12,466 nt of DNA, taken from contig JBHIDJ010000092.1 in NCBI GenBank assembly GCA_046760105.1, forward strand, positions 1-12,466. Reading direction: 5' to 3'. This DNA comes from JBHIDJ01 sp046760105. Lineage in GTDB: Bacteria > Pseudomonadota > Gammaproteobacteria > Acidiferrobacterales > SPGG2. Position 1 is the stretch's first letter, and every line of letters begins with the position of its first letter. Both the position numbers and the translations under genes were made by a program. Under the pieces are notes generated by a model that saw only the letters and a list, made by a program, of their open reading frames with translations, had not been told where the DNA came from and did not search any database. Positions 1-6,697 of the stretch are shown here, one piece after another.

Positions 1-124
1 ATTCGGACTCGATGTAATCTGACACTGCTTGTAAGGTCGAATACCGACTAATACAAATAAGCCGCTGTCAGCGCAAGATCAAGGATCCGCCATCCGTCAA
101 GAGGTGATACCAAGCCCGTTGCGA

Positions 125-361
125 TTAGCAGGCCGCATCCCACCACACAAGTCCACTTGGTTGCAACACATTATCGTTATCGGCTTGATTCAATTCTGCG
201 CATTGATTAAGATCCGTTCCAATTTTTTGCCACGGATCATTTTTTGATTGCCGTGCCTTACAGCATCCGGATCCTGCGAAAACCTGGTCGTCGGACGGAA
301 GCATTGCCCAAAACAACGCAACCACCAGCACTACTGAAAGTGTCAAAGCTAACCTTTTCAT
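125..361 (-). CDS. Small exported four-cysteine protein, unrecognised family
   Basis: Encodes about 78 residues. I do not recognise the family. The N-terminus (MKRLALTLSVVLVVALFWAM) is a classical signal peptide, with Lys-Arg followed by a long hydrophobic core and a likely cleavage after VFA near residue 29. The mature part is about 49 residues, polar, with a Cys-Cys pair (33-34), Cys54 and a C-terminal Cys78, plus a WWD motif just before the end. Four cysteines in an exported protein suggest two disulfides. The open frame extends upstream to 394, but I chose the internal ATG at 361 because a GGGGG tract lies just upstream and the signal peptide begins cleanly there. It lies downstream of and on the same strand as the Rap1a-like gene, about 200 bp away, so co-transcription is possible but unproven. 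The region is AT-richer than the NHEJ block. No enzymatic function is suggested. Confidence 0.6.
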   Translation of the reverse strand: MKRLALTLSVVLVVALFWAMLPSDDQVFAGSGCCKARQSKNDPWQKIGTDLNQCAELNQADNDNVLQPSGLVWWDAAC

Positions 362-557
362 CCCAGCCCCCTTTTCCCGATAGAATGCCAACACTTCTCC
401 TATTGTGCAAGCTGATGAAAATTATTTCAGCAAGTTACGCCGACTGCAAGCTAGCAGCCGCGTGACTTGCGGCCAAGAAACCGATTGGAACCCAGGCATT
501 GCGCACACACTCAAGCCAGACTTATGTAGACCACCGCGGCCTTCGCTAAGCTATTTA
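362..557. other. Intergenic region between two small exported-protein genes
   Basis: This holds no gene I can support. Short open frames on the plus strand across it lack ribosome binding sites and protein-like composition. It probably contains the promoter of the small cysteine protein (read leftward) and the 3' end of the Rap1a-like transcript. A 6-bp inverted repeat (CTAAGC at 546-551, GCTTAG at 563-568) straddles the stop of the Rap1a-like gene but is not followed by a T-run. Confidence 0.4.
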
Positions 558-935
558 TTATTGCTTAGTACATGGCCAGGCTTCAGATAAGGCTGTTAAA
601 ACTAATTCTCCCGCATTGCGGTCTAGTGTACTCGCATGTTTTTTCAGATACTTCACAATAATGCGTTTCACTCGATTTATATTGGCCTTTTCAGGAAAAC
701 AAAAAAATGTTTGGCCCGTACCGGCAGAAAGCAAATGTCCTTCTGTTATTCCTTTTATAAAACCGACGCAATGGGCTTGCGGTACACTTAGTTTGGATGC
801 ACACTGCTCTAACAGATCATGGCCCGTTAGCTGCCCTATAGCAAAGGCTGATTGAGTGAGCGACCAGAGCCCCCCCACCAGCAGCGCGACCATCATAGTC
901 CTACTCAGTTTTCTGGAAAGAGGCTCATAGTGCAT
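558..935 (-). CDS. Rap1a/Tai-like exported protein
   Basis: A 125-residue exported protein resembling the Rap1a/Tai immunity-protein domain family (small helical periplasmic proteins, the founders of which neutralise type VI secretion amidase effectors). Residues 1-32 form a signal peptide with Arg/Lys in the n-region, a hydrophobic core (MMVALLVGGLW) and an AFA cleavage site. The mature part shows the family pattern: G..LLEQC (Cys45), a CVGFIKGITEG segment (Cys56), FCFPE (Cys79) and the terminal ALSEAWPC (Cys122), consistent with two disulfides. The start at 935 is supported by AAGGA seven bases upstream. No amidase-type effector or secretion gene is nearby, so an immunity role is not shown. 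Many members of this family are stand-alone proteins of unknown role. It lies downstream of ligD on the same strand after an 87-bp AT-rich gap, which probably holds its own promoter. Confidence 0.75.
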   Translation of the reverse strand: MHYEPLSRKLSRTMMVALLVGGLWSLTQSAFAIGQLTGHDLLEQCASKLSVPQAHCVGFIKGITEGHLLSAGTGQTFFCFPEKANINRVKRIIVKYLKKHASTLDRNAGELVLTALSEAWPCTKQ

Positions 936-1022
936 AACGTTATCCTTCTTGATTTGGATTAGCTAAAATGTTACGCAATCCCTCTAAGTCGATTTGGATA
1001 ACTAATGTATTAAAAGCGTCAT
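936..1022 (-). promoter_or_regulatory. AT-rich leader of the Rap1a-like gene
   Basis: An 87-bp AT-rich spacer between the ligD stop and the Rap1a-like start. It contains two near-identical copies of GATTTGGATA/T about 40 bp apart and the AAGGA ribosome binding site next to the Rap1a-like start. It plausibly holds an independent promoter, but I could not assign clean -35/-10 boxes. No hairpin with a T-run follows the ligD stop, so readthrough from ligD cannot be excluded. Confidence 0.3.
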
Positions 1023-3518
1023 TCACGCAAAGCGTCTCGCGAGCTGCTTAAGCGCTGCGTTGAGGTCTGGTTTGAGTTCCAAAACCTTGCGCAGTGGATC
1101 CTGCTTTAGTGATCTTAGCCGCTTTACGGCATTTTTTATTGTGAAGCGGCGGATATCAAGCTTTAAGGTGACCTCGCGCCACTTAAGCGGCATGGATACC
1201 GGTGCACCCGGTAACGGTCGCACGCTGAAGGGTGCCACCAGCAGCCGACCGTGGCCATTCTGAACGTAATCGATATAAACCCGGCCCTCCCGTTTCGATA
1301 TCGATCGGGTGACAGTGGCGATATCCGGCAGTTCGTGAACAACGACACGTGCCAACAACTCTCCCAGCGAGCGCGATTGCTCATACGTATACTCGTGGCC
1401 GAGCGGTATCAGCACATGAAGCCCGGTAGAGCCGCTGGTTTTAACTAGGCATTCGAGCTCGATCTCTTCGCACAGGGTGCGAATTGTCTTAGCGATTTTC
1501 GCAACGTACTTGAACGGGGCACCTTTCGGATCCAGGTCGAGGACGCACCAGTCCGGTTGTTCAAGGGTCTGCATACGGCTGGACCAGATGTGTAAAGGAA
1601 TACTCGCCATGTTGACGATATAGAGAAGTGATTCCACGTTTTCTACAATGAAGTAGCTTATTTCCCGGTCCGCCCCTTCGCTCCACATGCGTTCAATGCG
1701 GATCCAATCGGGAGCGAACTCAGGCGCATCTTTTTGGAAGAATGATTTGCCTTCGATGCCATCTGGGTAACGTGTAAGCACAAGCGGTCGATCCTTGAGA
1801 TAAGGTAGCAGCCATTCGGAGATGGCACGGTAATACTCGATGAGTTCGCCTTTGGTGTAGCCCTCGTTCGGCCAAAAAATTTTATCGAGATTGGAAAGAT
1901 GAACAGTCCTTTCGCCGGGTTTGGAACCGGCAACGCCGGGCGGTTCGGGCAGATACGGTTCGCGCTTGCGGACACATTCCTCGATACGCTTGTCATACCG
2001 AAGACGCACAAAAACAGGAGCGCGTAACACGCCATCCGGGGTGATCTCCTTAAACTTGACCTCACACACGAGCTCCGGTTTGATCCAGCGCGCGCCGCTT
2101 TCTGGTCCGGCGCGCAGCGCTGCGCCATCTGGCGCCTGCTTCAGCTGTGCGCTAATCTCGTTTAACTGCGTCGCAGAGAATCCAGTGCCCACCCTGCCTG
2201 CGTAAACGAGCTTATCGTCAACATACTGTGCCAGCAGGAGAGCGCCGAAACCGGGCTGTGAACCTTTTGGGTCGGTATAGCCGGCAACGATAAACTCATC
2301 CGTCTGTTCAACCTTGATTTTGATCCATTCTGCGGAGCGACCGGAACGATAGGCCGAGTCCACTTTCTTGGCGACGATACCCTCGAGCCCCATTTCGCGC
2401 GCATGTTCATACATGGTCTCGCCATGTTCCTCGATGTGGTCGGAATAACGGACAGGACCAATAGGTGGAAGGAGCTCTCTTAGAATCGATTTTCGTGTTT
2501 TCAGTGGCAGCGGGCGTAGGTCGTAACCGTCAAAGGCGAGCAGATCGAAAACATAGAGCGTGGCCGGTAGCTCAATCGTGGCACGCTTGATATCGATGCG
2601 ACGCGTAAGCTGACCGCGTTTCTGCAGCCAGCCAAAATCAGGTATGCCTCGGTCATCGTGCACGACCGCTTCGCCGTCCATGATAAGCTGGTCGAAAGGC
2701 AGGGCGCGGACTGCGTCCGCGATCTCCGGAAAAGTGACAGTCAGCTCGTTTCCGGCTCGCGAATACAACACAGCGGTATCTCTCTCACGGACTACTATCA
2801 AACGATAGCCGTCGTATTTGATTTCAAACAACCAGCCGGCCTTCGAGAATGACAAGCCGGCCTGCGCGAGCATGACTTTCACCTCACTCGCCGAGACCCG
2901 CTTCTTCTGTGCCCCCGCATGTTTGAGTTTCTTGAGAATCGGCTTCGCGGGATCGCGTCCTTCTGTTAGCGCCTGCACGGTGAGGCCAGAGAGGATCGAC
3001 TCGGCAGGAAATCTCTTTGTGCCTTCTTCAGATACCCAGGCGTCTTTCTCCTTGATAAGTAACCAATCCTTCGGTCCTCGTTTGGTCTTCACTAACGTCC
3101 ACTTGCCACGTAGTTTGTAACCTTTGAGTTCAAATGCGAGCTTACCTTTCTCAAGACCCTCGAGCGGATCCCCCATGGGGAGCCATAGGCCTCGATCCCA
3201 CACGATGCTGGCACCCGCGCCATAATTGCCTTCTGGGATGCGGCCCTCGAAATCGGCGTATTCCAATGGATGGTCTTCTACCTGCACGGCAAGGCGCTTG
3301 TCCGCCGGATTGGGGGAGGGGCCCTTCGGTACCGCCCACGAGCGCAATACGCCATCCAGCTCCAACCGAAAGTCATAATGCAGATTGCGCGCGGCATGGT
3401 GCTGGACAACAAACAAGCGGTTGCCCTTTGCGCGCACGCTGCCAAAAGGCTCCGGCGTGCGATCGGCCGATCGCTTCGCGCGATAGGCGCTGAGTTGGTC
3501 GACTTTTGTTGCGGCCAT
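1023..3518 (-). CDS. ligD: Multifunctional DNA ligase D (NHEJ)
   Basis: ATP-dependent ligase of bacterial non-homologous end joining, 831 residues, close to the ~840 of the Pseudomonas aeruginosa enzyme and with the same domain order. The 3'-phosphoesterase domain is at about 15-190, with QHHAARNLHYDFRLELDG placing His41, His47, Asp49 and Arg51, and EDHPLEY placing His83. The ligase domain spans about 200-525: motif I EIKYDGYRL with nucleotidyl Lys234, DGEAV at 281-285, FDLLAFDG at 324-331, EGIVAKK at 379-385 and WIKIK at 398-402, followed by an OB-fold. The primase-polymerase domain spans about 535-831, with metal-binding Asp661 and Asp663 in VLDLDP, SGSTGLH near 695-701, and the third Asp750 in VYIDY. 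All three active sites look intact. The start ATG at 3518 gives a normal N-terminus but has little Shine-Dalgarno signal. It is divergent from ku with 26 bp between the starts. Confidence 0.97.
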   Translation of the reverse strand: MAATKVDQLSAYRAKRSADRTPEPFGSVRAKGNRLFVVQHHAARNLHYDFRLELDGVLRSWAVPKGPSPNPADKRLAVQVEDHPLEYADFEGRIPEGNYGAGASIVWDRGLWLPMGDPLEGLEKGKLAFELKGYKLRGKWTLVKTKRGPKDWLLIKEKDAWVSEEGTKRFPAESILSGLTVQALTEGRDPAKPILKKLKHAGAQKKRVSASEVKVMLAQAGLSFSKAGWLFEIKYDGYRLIVVRERDTAVLYSRAGNELTVTFPEIADAVRALPFDQLIMDGEAVVHDDRGIPDFGWLQKRGQLTRRIDIKRATIELPATLYVFDLLAFDGYDLRPLPLKTRKSILRELLPPIGPVRYSDHIEEHGETMYEHAREMGLEGIVAKKVDSAYRSGRSAEWIKIKVEQTDEFIVAGYTDPKGSQPGFGALLLAQYVDDKLVYAGRVGTGFSATQLNEISAQLKQAPDGAALRAGPESGARWIKPELVCEVKFKEITPDGVLRAPVFVRLRYDKRIEECVRKREPYLPEPPGVAGSKPGERTVHLSNLDKIFWPNEGYTKGELIEYYRAISEWLLPYLKDRPLVLTRYPDGIEGKSFFQKDAPEFAPDWIRIERMWSEGADREISYFIVENVESLLYIVNMASIPLHIWSSRMQTLEQPDWCVLDLDPKGAPFKYVAKIAKTIRTLCEEIELECLVKTSGSTGLHVLIPLGHEYTYEQSRSLGELLARVVVHELPDIATVTRSISKREGRVYIDYVQNGHGRLLVAPFSVRPLPGAPVSMPLKWREVTLKLDIRRFTIKNAVKRLRSLKQDPLRKVLELKPDLNAALKQLARRFA

Positions 3519-3544
3519 TAGGCTTAGGTTATATCATCAGTTGC
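3519..3544. promoter_or_regulatory. Compact ligD/ku divergent promoter
   Basis: Only 26 bp separate the two start codons. The minus strand carries TGA-TATAAC (the -10 hexamer is the complement of 3528-3533), an extended -10-like element pointing at ligD. The plus strand carries TATATC at 3530-3535, overlapping it and pointing at ku. If these are used, both transcripts would begin within a few bases of their ATGs and be nearly leaderless. That fits the absence of a good ribosome binding site for either gene. The -35 regions would lie inside the neighbouring gene. The boxes are read by eye, and promoter activity is inference. Confidence 0.4.
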
Positions 3545-4396
3545 ATGGCCATGCGAGCACTCGCGTCAGCGACCATCTCGTTCGGATTGGTTTCCATTCC
3601 GGTGAAACTTTTCTCGTCTGCGGAATCGTCAACTACTATCCGTTTCAACCAGATCCATAAAAAGGATGGTTCTCGCCTTAAGCAGCAGATGATTTGTGCC
3701 AAGGAAGGTTCACCTGTACCAAAGGATGAAATCGTCAAGGGCTACGAGTTCGCGAAGGATCAGTATGTTCTATTTACGGACGAGGAGTTAAGGGCGATCG
3801 ATGAGAAAGCGACTCATACCATCGATATCGCCGAGTTTGTGCAGGCCGAACAAGTGGACCGAATTTACCTTGACAAGGTCTACTACCTGGGGCCCGACAA
3901 AGGTGGCGCGCGAGCCTATCGCCTGTTGGCGCGGGCGCTGCGTGAGACGGGAAAGGCGGCCCTCGCAAAGTACGCGGCACGCGGCAAGCAGTACCTCGTT
4001 ATGGTTCGACTGATGGAAGATGGGCTTGTCATGGAGCAGCTCCACTACGCGGCTGAAATCCGCTCATTTTCTGAAGTGCCAATCGACGACGTCGACATCA
4101 AGAAGGAGGAACTGAAACTTGCGGTCCAGCTCGTTGAACAGGCCGCTTCTGGTGAGTTTCAGCCCGAAAACTATAAGGACGAAGTTCGCGAGCGGATGAT
4201 GGAATTGATCCAGCGTAAAGTGGACGGCGAGGATATCACCGTCACTCCTGCTGAGGAGCCCGAACATAAGATCATCGATATCATGGAAGCGCTCAAGGCC
4301 AGCATCGCCGCCGGCGGAAGGGTGGCTGAGCGTAAGCCTGCGCGACGGGCAGTAAAGAAGACCGCTGCAACGAAGAAAACCGCACAACAAAAGTAG
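3545..4396 (+). CDS. ku: Ku DNA end-binding protein
   Basis: Bacterial Ku, about 283 residues, which as a homodimer encircles broken DNA ends and recruits LigD. The N-terminus MAMRALASATISFGLVSIPVKLFS is typical of the family, as are the H-to-C stretch KDGSRLKQQMICAKEG, the KGYEFAKDQYVLFTDEEL segment, and the RIYLDKVYYLGPDKGG and LVMVRLMEDGLVMEQL strands of the beta-barrel bridge. The C-terminus after about residue 255 is a Lys/Arg/Ala-rich tail (RKPARRAVKKTAATKKTAQ), as in many bacterial Ku proteins, where such tails add DNA binding. The open frame reaches back to 3506, but that would overlap ligD and add 13 non-homologous residues, so I place the start at 3545 (3551 is an in-frame alternative). 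It is followed by the MerR-TPR gene after 33 bp, a likely operon. Confidence 0.96.
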   Translation: MAMRALASATISFGLVSIPVKLFSSAESSTTIRFNQIHKKDGSRLKQQMICAKEGSPVPKDEIVKGYEFAKDQYVLFTDEELRAIDEKATHTIDIAEFVQAEQVDRIYLDKVYYLGPDKGGARAYRLLARALRETGKAALAKYAARGKQYLVMVRLMEDGLVMEQLHYAAEIRSFSEVPIDDVDIKKEELKLAVQLVEQAASGEFQPENYKDEVRERMMELIQRKVDGEDITVTPAEEPEHKIIDIMEALKASIAAGGRVAERKPARRAVKKTAATKKTAQQK

Positions 4397-4429
4397 ACCG
4401 GAAGCGCGACTCCACGGTATCTGCTCACA

Positions 4430-5278
4430 GTGATGAGGGGATACACCACCACAGATGTGGCCGAGCTGTTGGGCATGTCCACTGCCAGGATTCGCTCCTT
4501 TGCACGTGCGGGGTTGTTGTCGGCGAAACGGAGTCCTCACGGCGAATATCGCTTCTCCTTCCACGATGTGGTGCTCTTACGCACGGCGCAGGAACTCGCC
4601 AGTGCACGCATTCATCCACGCAAGGTCTGGCGTGCGCTGCGAGTGCTCAAGGCCAAACTGCCAAACGGTCAACCCCTGACAGCAGTGCGCATCGCCGCCC
4701 AAGGCGACCATATTGTGGTGCGCGACAAGCGGACATCTTGGCATCCGGAATCGGGACAGGTCACGTTCGACTTTTCAGTTTCGGATCTGGCTGACCGGGC
4801 GGTTCCACTCGTACGCGAGGCAGCCGAAGCAGCGCAGCGCAATGAAGAAGCAACCAGTGATGACTGGTACAACATTGGGCTCGACTTCGAAGTGGTCGCT
4901 GCCGTGGACGAGGCACAGGAGGCCTACCGACGCGCGACGGAGCTCGATCCCGCTCACGCAGATGCCCATGTAAACCTGGGTCGTCTACTGCACGCTGAAG
5001 GGCGGGTTGCCGATGCGGAGTTCCATTATCGACAGGCGGTCAATGTGGGACCGGACAATCCCACTGCGCAATTCAATCTGGGTGTTGCCCTGGAAGATCT
5101 AGGTTGCCAAGAAGACGCAATCAATGCGTACAAGCAGGCGATCACGGCGGATCCGCATTTTGCGGATGCGCATTACAATCTGGCCCACCTCTACGAGCAA
5201 AGCGGCAATAAATCTGGGGCCATTCGCCATTTCGCGCGTTACAAGACGTTGACTTCCGTCCCATCCCCCTCCCCCTAA
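4430..5278 (+). CDS. MerR-type HTH protein fused to TPR repeats
   Basis: A 282-residue protein with two modules. Residues about 4-72 are a MerR-type winged helix (YTTTDVAELLGMSTARIRSF, then GEYRFSFHDVVLLRTAQEL), a DNA-binding fold that normally recognises promoters with long spacers. Residues about 80-125 form a linker with no metal-binding cysteines of the classical MerR type. From about 145 to 274 there are four TPR units, recognisable by WYNIGL, AHVNLGRLLHAEGRVADAE, AQFNLGVALEDLG and AHYNLAHLYEQSG, each with an Ala-x-x-Tyr/His second helix and a DP/GP turn. TPRs usually bind peptides or proteins. The start is GTG at 4430 or the adjacent ATG at 4433. It lies 33 bp after ku and is probably co-transcribed, so it is a candidate regulator or partner of the end-joining genes. 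The last residues (SPSP) and the stop are encoded by the inserted repeat at 5264-5301. Confidence 0.85.
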   Translation: MMRGYTTTDVAELLGMSTARIRSFARAGLLSAKRSPHGEYRFSFHDVVLLRTAQELASARIHPRKVWRALRVLKAKLPNGQPLTAVRIAAQGDHIVVRDKRTSWHPESGQVTFDFSVSDLADRAVPLVREAAEAAQRNEEATSDDWYNIGLDFEVVAAVDEAQEAYRRATELDPAHADAHVNLGRLLHAEGRVADAEFHYRQAVNVGPDNPTAQFNLGVALEDLGCQEDAINAYKQAITADPHFADAHYNLAHLYEQSGNKSGAIRHFARYKTLTSVPSPSP

Positions 5279-5301
5279 CCCCCTCCCGCGAGGGGAGGGG
5301 G
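5264..5301 (+). repeat. C/G-rich palindromic repeat, copy 1
   Basis: A 38-bp C-rich element, running TCCCCCTCCCCCTAA and then a hairpin CCCCCTCCC (5279-5287), loop GCGAG, GGGAGGGGG (5293-5301). It matches the reverse complement of 5625-5662 with one mismatch, which falls on the third base of the stop codon. It supplies the final TCC CCC TCC CCC TAA codons of the MerR-TPR gene. Such C/G-rich palindromes are typical of dispersed intergenic repeats. The hairpin directly after the stop may help termination or mRNA stability, though no T-run follows. Confidence 0.85.
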
Positions 5302-5624
5302 ATCATCTTTACCTCCCGAATCGCTCGCACAAGGCGCTGATATTGGCATCCTCGCCACTGGCTAATTGAACAAACTCATAACGCAGGGACATGATCGTTT
5401 CTCCCCTCCATGGCATGGCAGCTCTCCTGTCAGGCGACTGTCATGCCGGGTGTATACCATGTCCCCGAACATCTGTTTACGATCTCCCCGATCTATACAT
5501 CCCCCAACGAGTGGGGGAGGGACCCCTCCCCGGCCCTCCCTGACAAGCGGGGAGGGAGCGAACGATAGATTCAGCGCGACATCCGGCTGCTCTAAACGCT
5601 CAGTCGTAGCCCAAGAACGCAATT
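5302..5624. other. Repeat-rich convergent spacer, no gene
   Basis: About 320 bp between two convergent genes, bounded by inverted copies of a 38-bp palindromic repeat. I see no credible coding sequence: the open frames across it carry long runs of Pro/Gly/Ser from the repeats and lack ribosome binding sites. Two further G/C hairpins lie at about 5501-5556. The rest is ordinary mixed-composition sequence with no match that I recognise. Confidence 0.6.
5501..5558. repeat. Diverged copy of the palindromic repeat family plus hairpin
   Basis: Two adjacent hairpins. The first is CCCCCA (5501-5506) with TGGGGG (5512-5517). The second is CCCTCCC (5534-5540) with GGGAGGG (5550-5556). The segment from ACCCCTCCCC at 5522 to the second hairpin has the same tail-plus-hairpin architecture as the copies at 5264 and 5625, but with different loop and spacer sequence. 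It looks like a diverged member or relative of the same repeat family. Confidence 0.55.
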
Positions 5625-5662
5625 CCCCCTCCCCTCGCGGGAGGGGGCTAGGGGGAGGGGGA
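5625..5662 (-). repeat. C/G-rich palindromic repeat, copy 2 (inverted)
   Basis: Reverse-complement copy of 5264-5301, identical at 37 of 38 positions. Read on the minus strand it gives TCC CCC TCC CCC TAG, the last four codons and stop of the DUF72 gene, and then the same nine-base-pair hairpin. No target-site duplication is obvious at its edges. Confidence 0.85.
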
Positions 5663-6355
5663 GGCTAGCTCGAGAAAGCGTGTAGCCAGTTTTGGTCCCG
5701 CACCCTCATCTTCGTGCTTGAAAAACACATATGCCGTGTCCCAGTTCTGCGAACGGAGACGTTTTACCCAGTCGGCTAGCGCCGACTCAGAATATTCGGC
5801 ACGTCTTAATCGTAAGTAGCCCCAACGCGCTGTAGCGACGAGCGGGATTTCGGAGTCCTCGTCAGTATCGGCGATGCAAAGCGCGAAATCGCGCGCCCGT
5901 AGTCGATCAAACACGTCGTGATCAAGCCAGGATTGATGTCGGAATTCGAAGGCGGCAGGAGTGCGCTCGGGAAGCAGATCCAAAAAGCGCTCCAATCGGG
6001 GCAGGTCTTTACGGAGATAGGGTGGAAGCTGGAACAGGATCACACCGAGCCGTCTACCCAAGATCTGTACGGTGCGCAGCAAATACTCGGTGTGCTCCTC
6101 GGTGTCTTTCAGGCGTTTATCGTGAGTAATGCGTCGTGATGCTTTGAGTGCGAAGCGAAAGTCATCAGAGACTTGTTCCCGCCAAGACTCGAGGACATTT
6201 GCTTTGGGCAAACGGTAAAAAGTGTTATTGATCTCAACCGCCGGCAACTGCTCGGCATAGAACTGCAACATCTTTGCAACCGGCAGCCGTTCCGGGTAGA
6301 AGGGGCCCTTCCATTCCTTATAGCTGTAGCCGCTGGTACCCGCGAACACCCTCAT
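5648..6355 (-). CDS. DUF72 (YecE-like) protein
   Basis: A 235-residue protein of the DUF72/YecE family, a TIM-barrel-like fold without an assigned reaction. Family marks are the N-terminal FAGTSGYSYKEWKGPFYP, the LPAVEINNTFYRLP segment (about 37-50), FALKASRRITHDKRLKD, ILFQLPPYLRKDLPRLERFL, FEFRHQSWLDHDVF, a CIADTDE segment, and the closing WGYLRLRR...AYVFFKHEDEGAGPKLATRFLEL. The length is normal for the family (roughly 230-290), and the natural end appears to be near RFLELA. The final SPSP and stop come from the palindromic repeat at 5625-5662. The start ATG at 6355 gives the canonical N-terminus, with only a weak upstream Shine-Dalgarno. It converges on the MerR-TPR gene. A role alongside Ku/LigD is positional inference only. 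Confidence 0.9.
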   Translation of the reverse strand: MRVFAGTSGYSYKEWKGPFYPERLPVAKMLQFYAEQLPAVEINNTFYRLPKANVLESWREQVSDDFRFALKASRRITHDKRLKDTEEHTEYLLRTVQILGRRLGVILFQLPPYLRKDLPRLERFLDLLPERTPAAFEFRHQSWLDHDVFDRLRARDFALCIADTDEDSEIPLVATARWGYLRLRRAEYSESALADWVKRLRSQNWDTAYVFFKHEDEGAGPKLATRFLELASPSP

Positions 6356-6697
6356 CGTTCAGTCCGTTTTTGTCGTAACGGTTATGACACGCAGAGTGGG
6401 ACTTATCAACACGTAACCTCAGAGCCACCCAGATCGAGCTATGGCCAATTCTCACTCAAAGCCTTCTTCGGCGTAAACGGCTCCATGACTTTGCATAGAA
6501 ATAAAGTAAATCGGCCACCCAGAGTGGGTTTGCCGGTTTCAACCACGACTTTGAGCGTCTTCACGATGAAATCATCGCATATGGCTATGATGAGGCTTGG
6601 TTGCATCGGCACTGGCCTGCGTGCAAACTGCGGCTTATGTGTGCCGAACATCGGCCAAGTTCCTGATTTAGAGGCTGTTCTCCAGCTAGGGGAAGTA
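6356..6697. other. Intergenic region with a possible gene remnant
   Basis: About 340 bp between the divergent DUF72 and CoA-transferase genes, with no intact gene I can support. A plus-strand stretch open from 6505 to the TGA at 6664-6666 reads NHDFERLHDEIIAYGYDE and onward to HRHWPACKLRLMCAEHRP. This is protein-like, but it has no start codon in its first half, so it may be a decayed gene end. A small hairpin (CCGTT at 6364-6368, AACGG at 6377-6381) lies near the DUF72 start. The promoters of both flanking genes should be here, but I could not assign boxes. Confidence 0.4.

Noticed and set aside
546..568. Intrinsic terminator after the Rap1a-like gene
   Set aside because: The inverted repeat is only six base pairs, overlaps the stop codon and is not followed by a T-run on the minus strand.
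1658..2461. Antisense and alternate-frame open frames within ligD (for example 1658-2128 and 2162-2461)
   Set aside because: They are shadows of ligD, rich in Arg/Ser/Pro, with no recognisable domains or ribosome binding sites.
3506..3544. Upstream Ku start at 3506
   Set aside because: It would overlap the ligD coding start and add residues absent from the conserved Ku N-terminus (MAMRALASATISFG).
4064..4564. Minus-strand open frame of 166 codons across the ku 3' end
   Set aside because: It lies antisense to two well-supported genes and its composition is not protein-like.
5264..5662. A ~400-bp MITE or mobile element bounded by inverted repeats
   Set aside because: No target-site duplication is visible, each copy is itself a palindromic unit, and a diverged copy sits inside, so independent dispersed repeats are more likely.
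5264..5662. CRISPR-like array
   Set aside because: Copies are inverted, irregularly spaced and palindromic, with no regular spacers.
6173..6697. N-terminal extension of the CoA-transferase A frame by 175 codons
   Set aside because: It runs antisense through the DUF72 gene, is not like the family, and a strong AGGGGA site marks the start at 6698.
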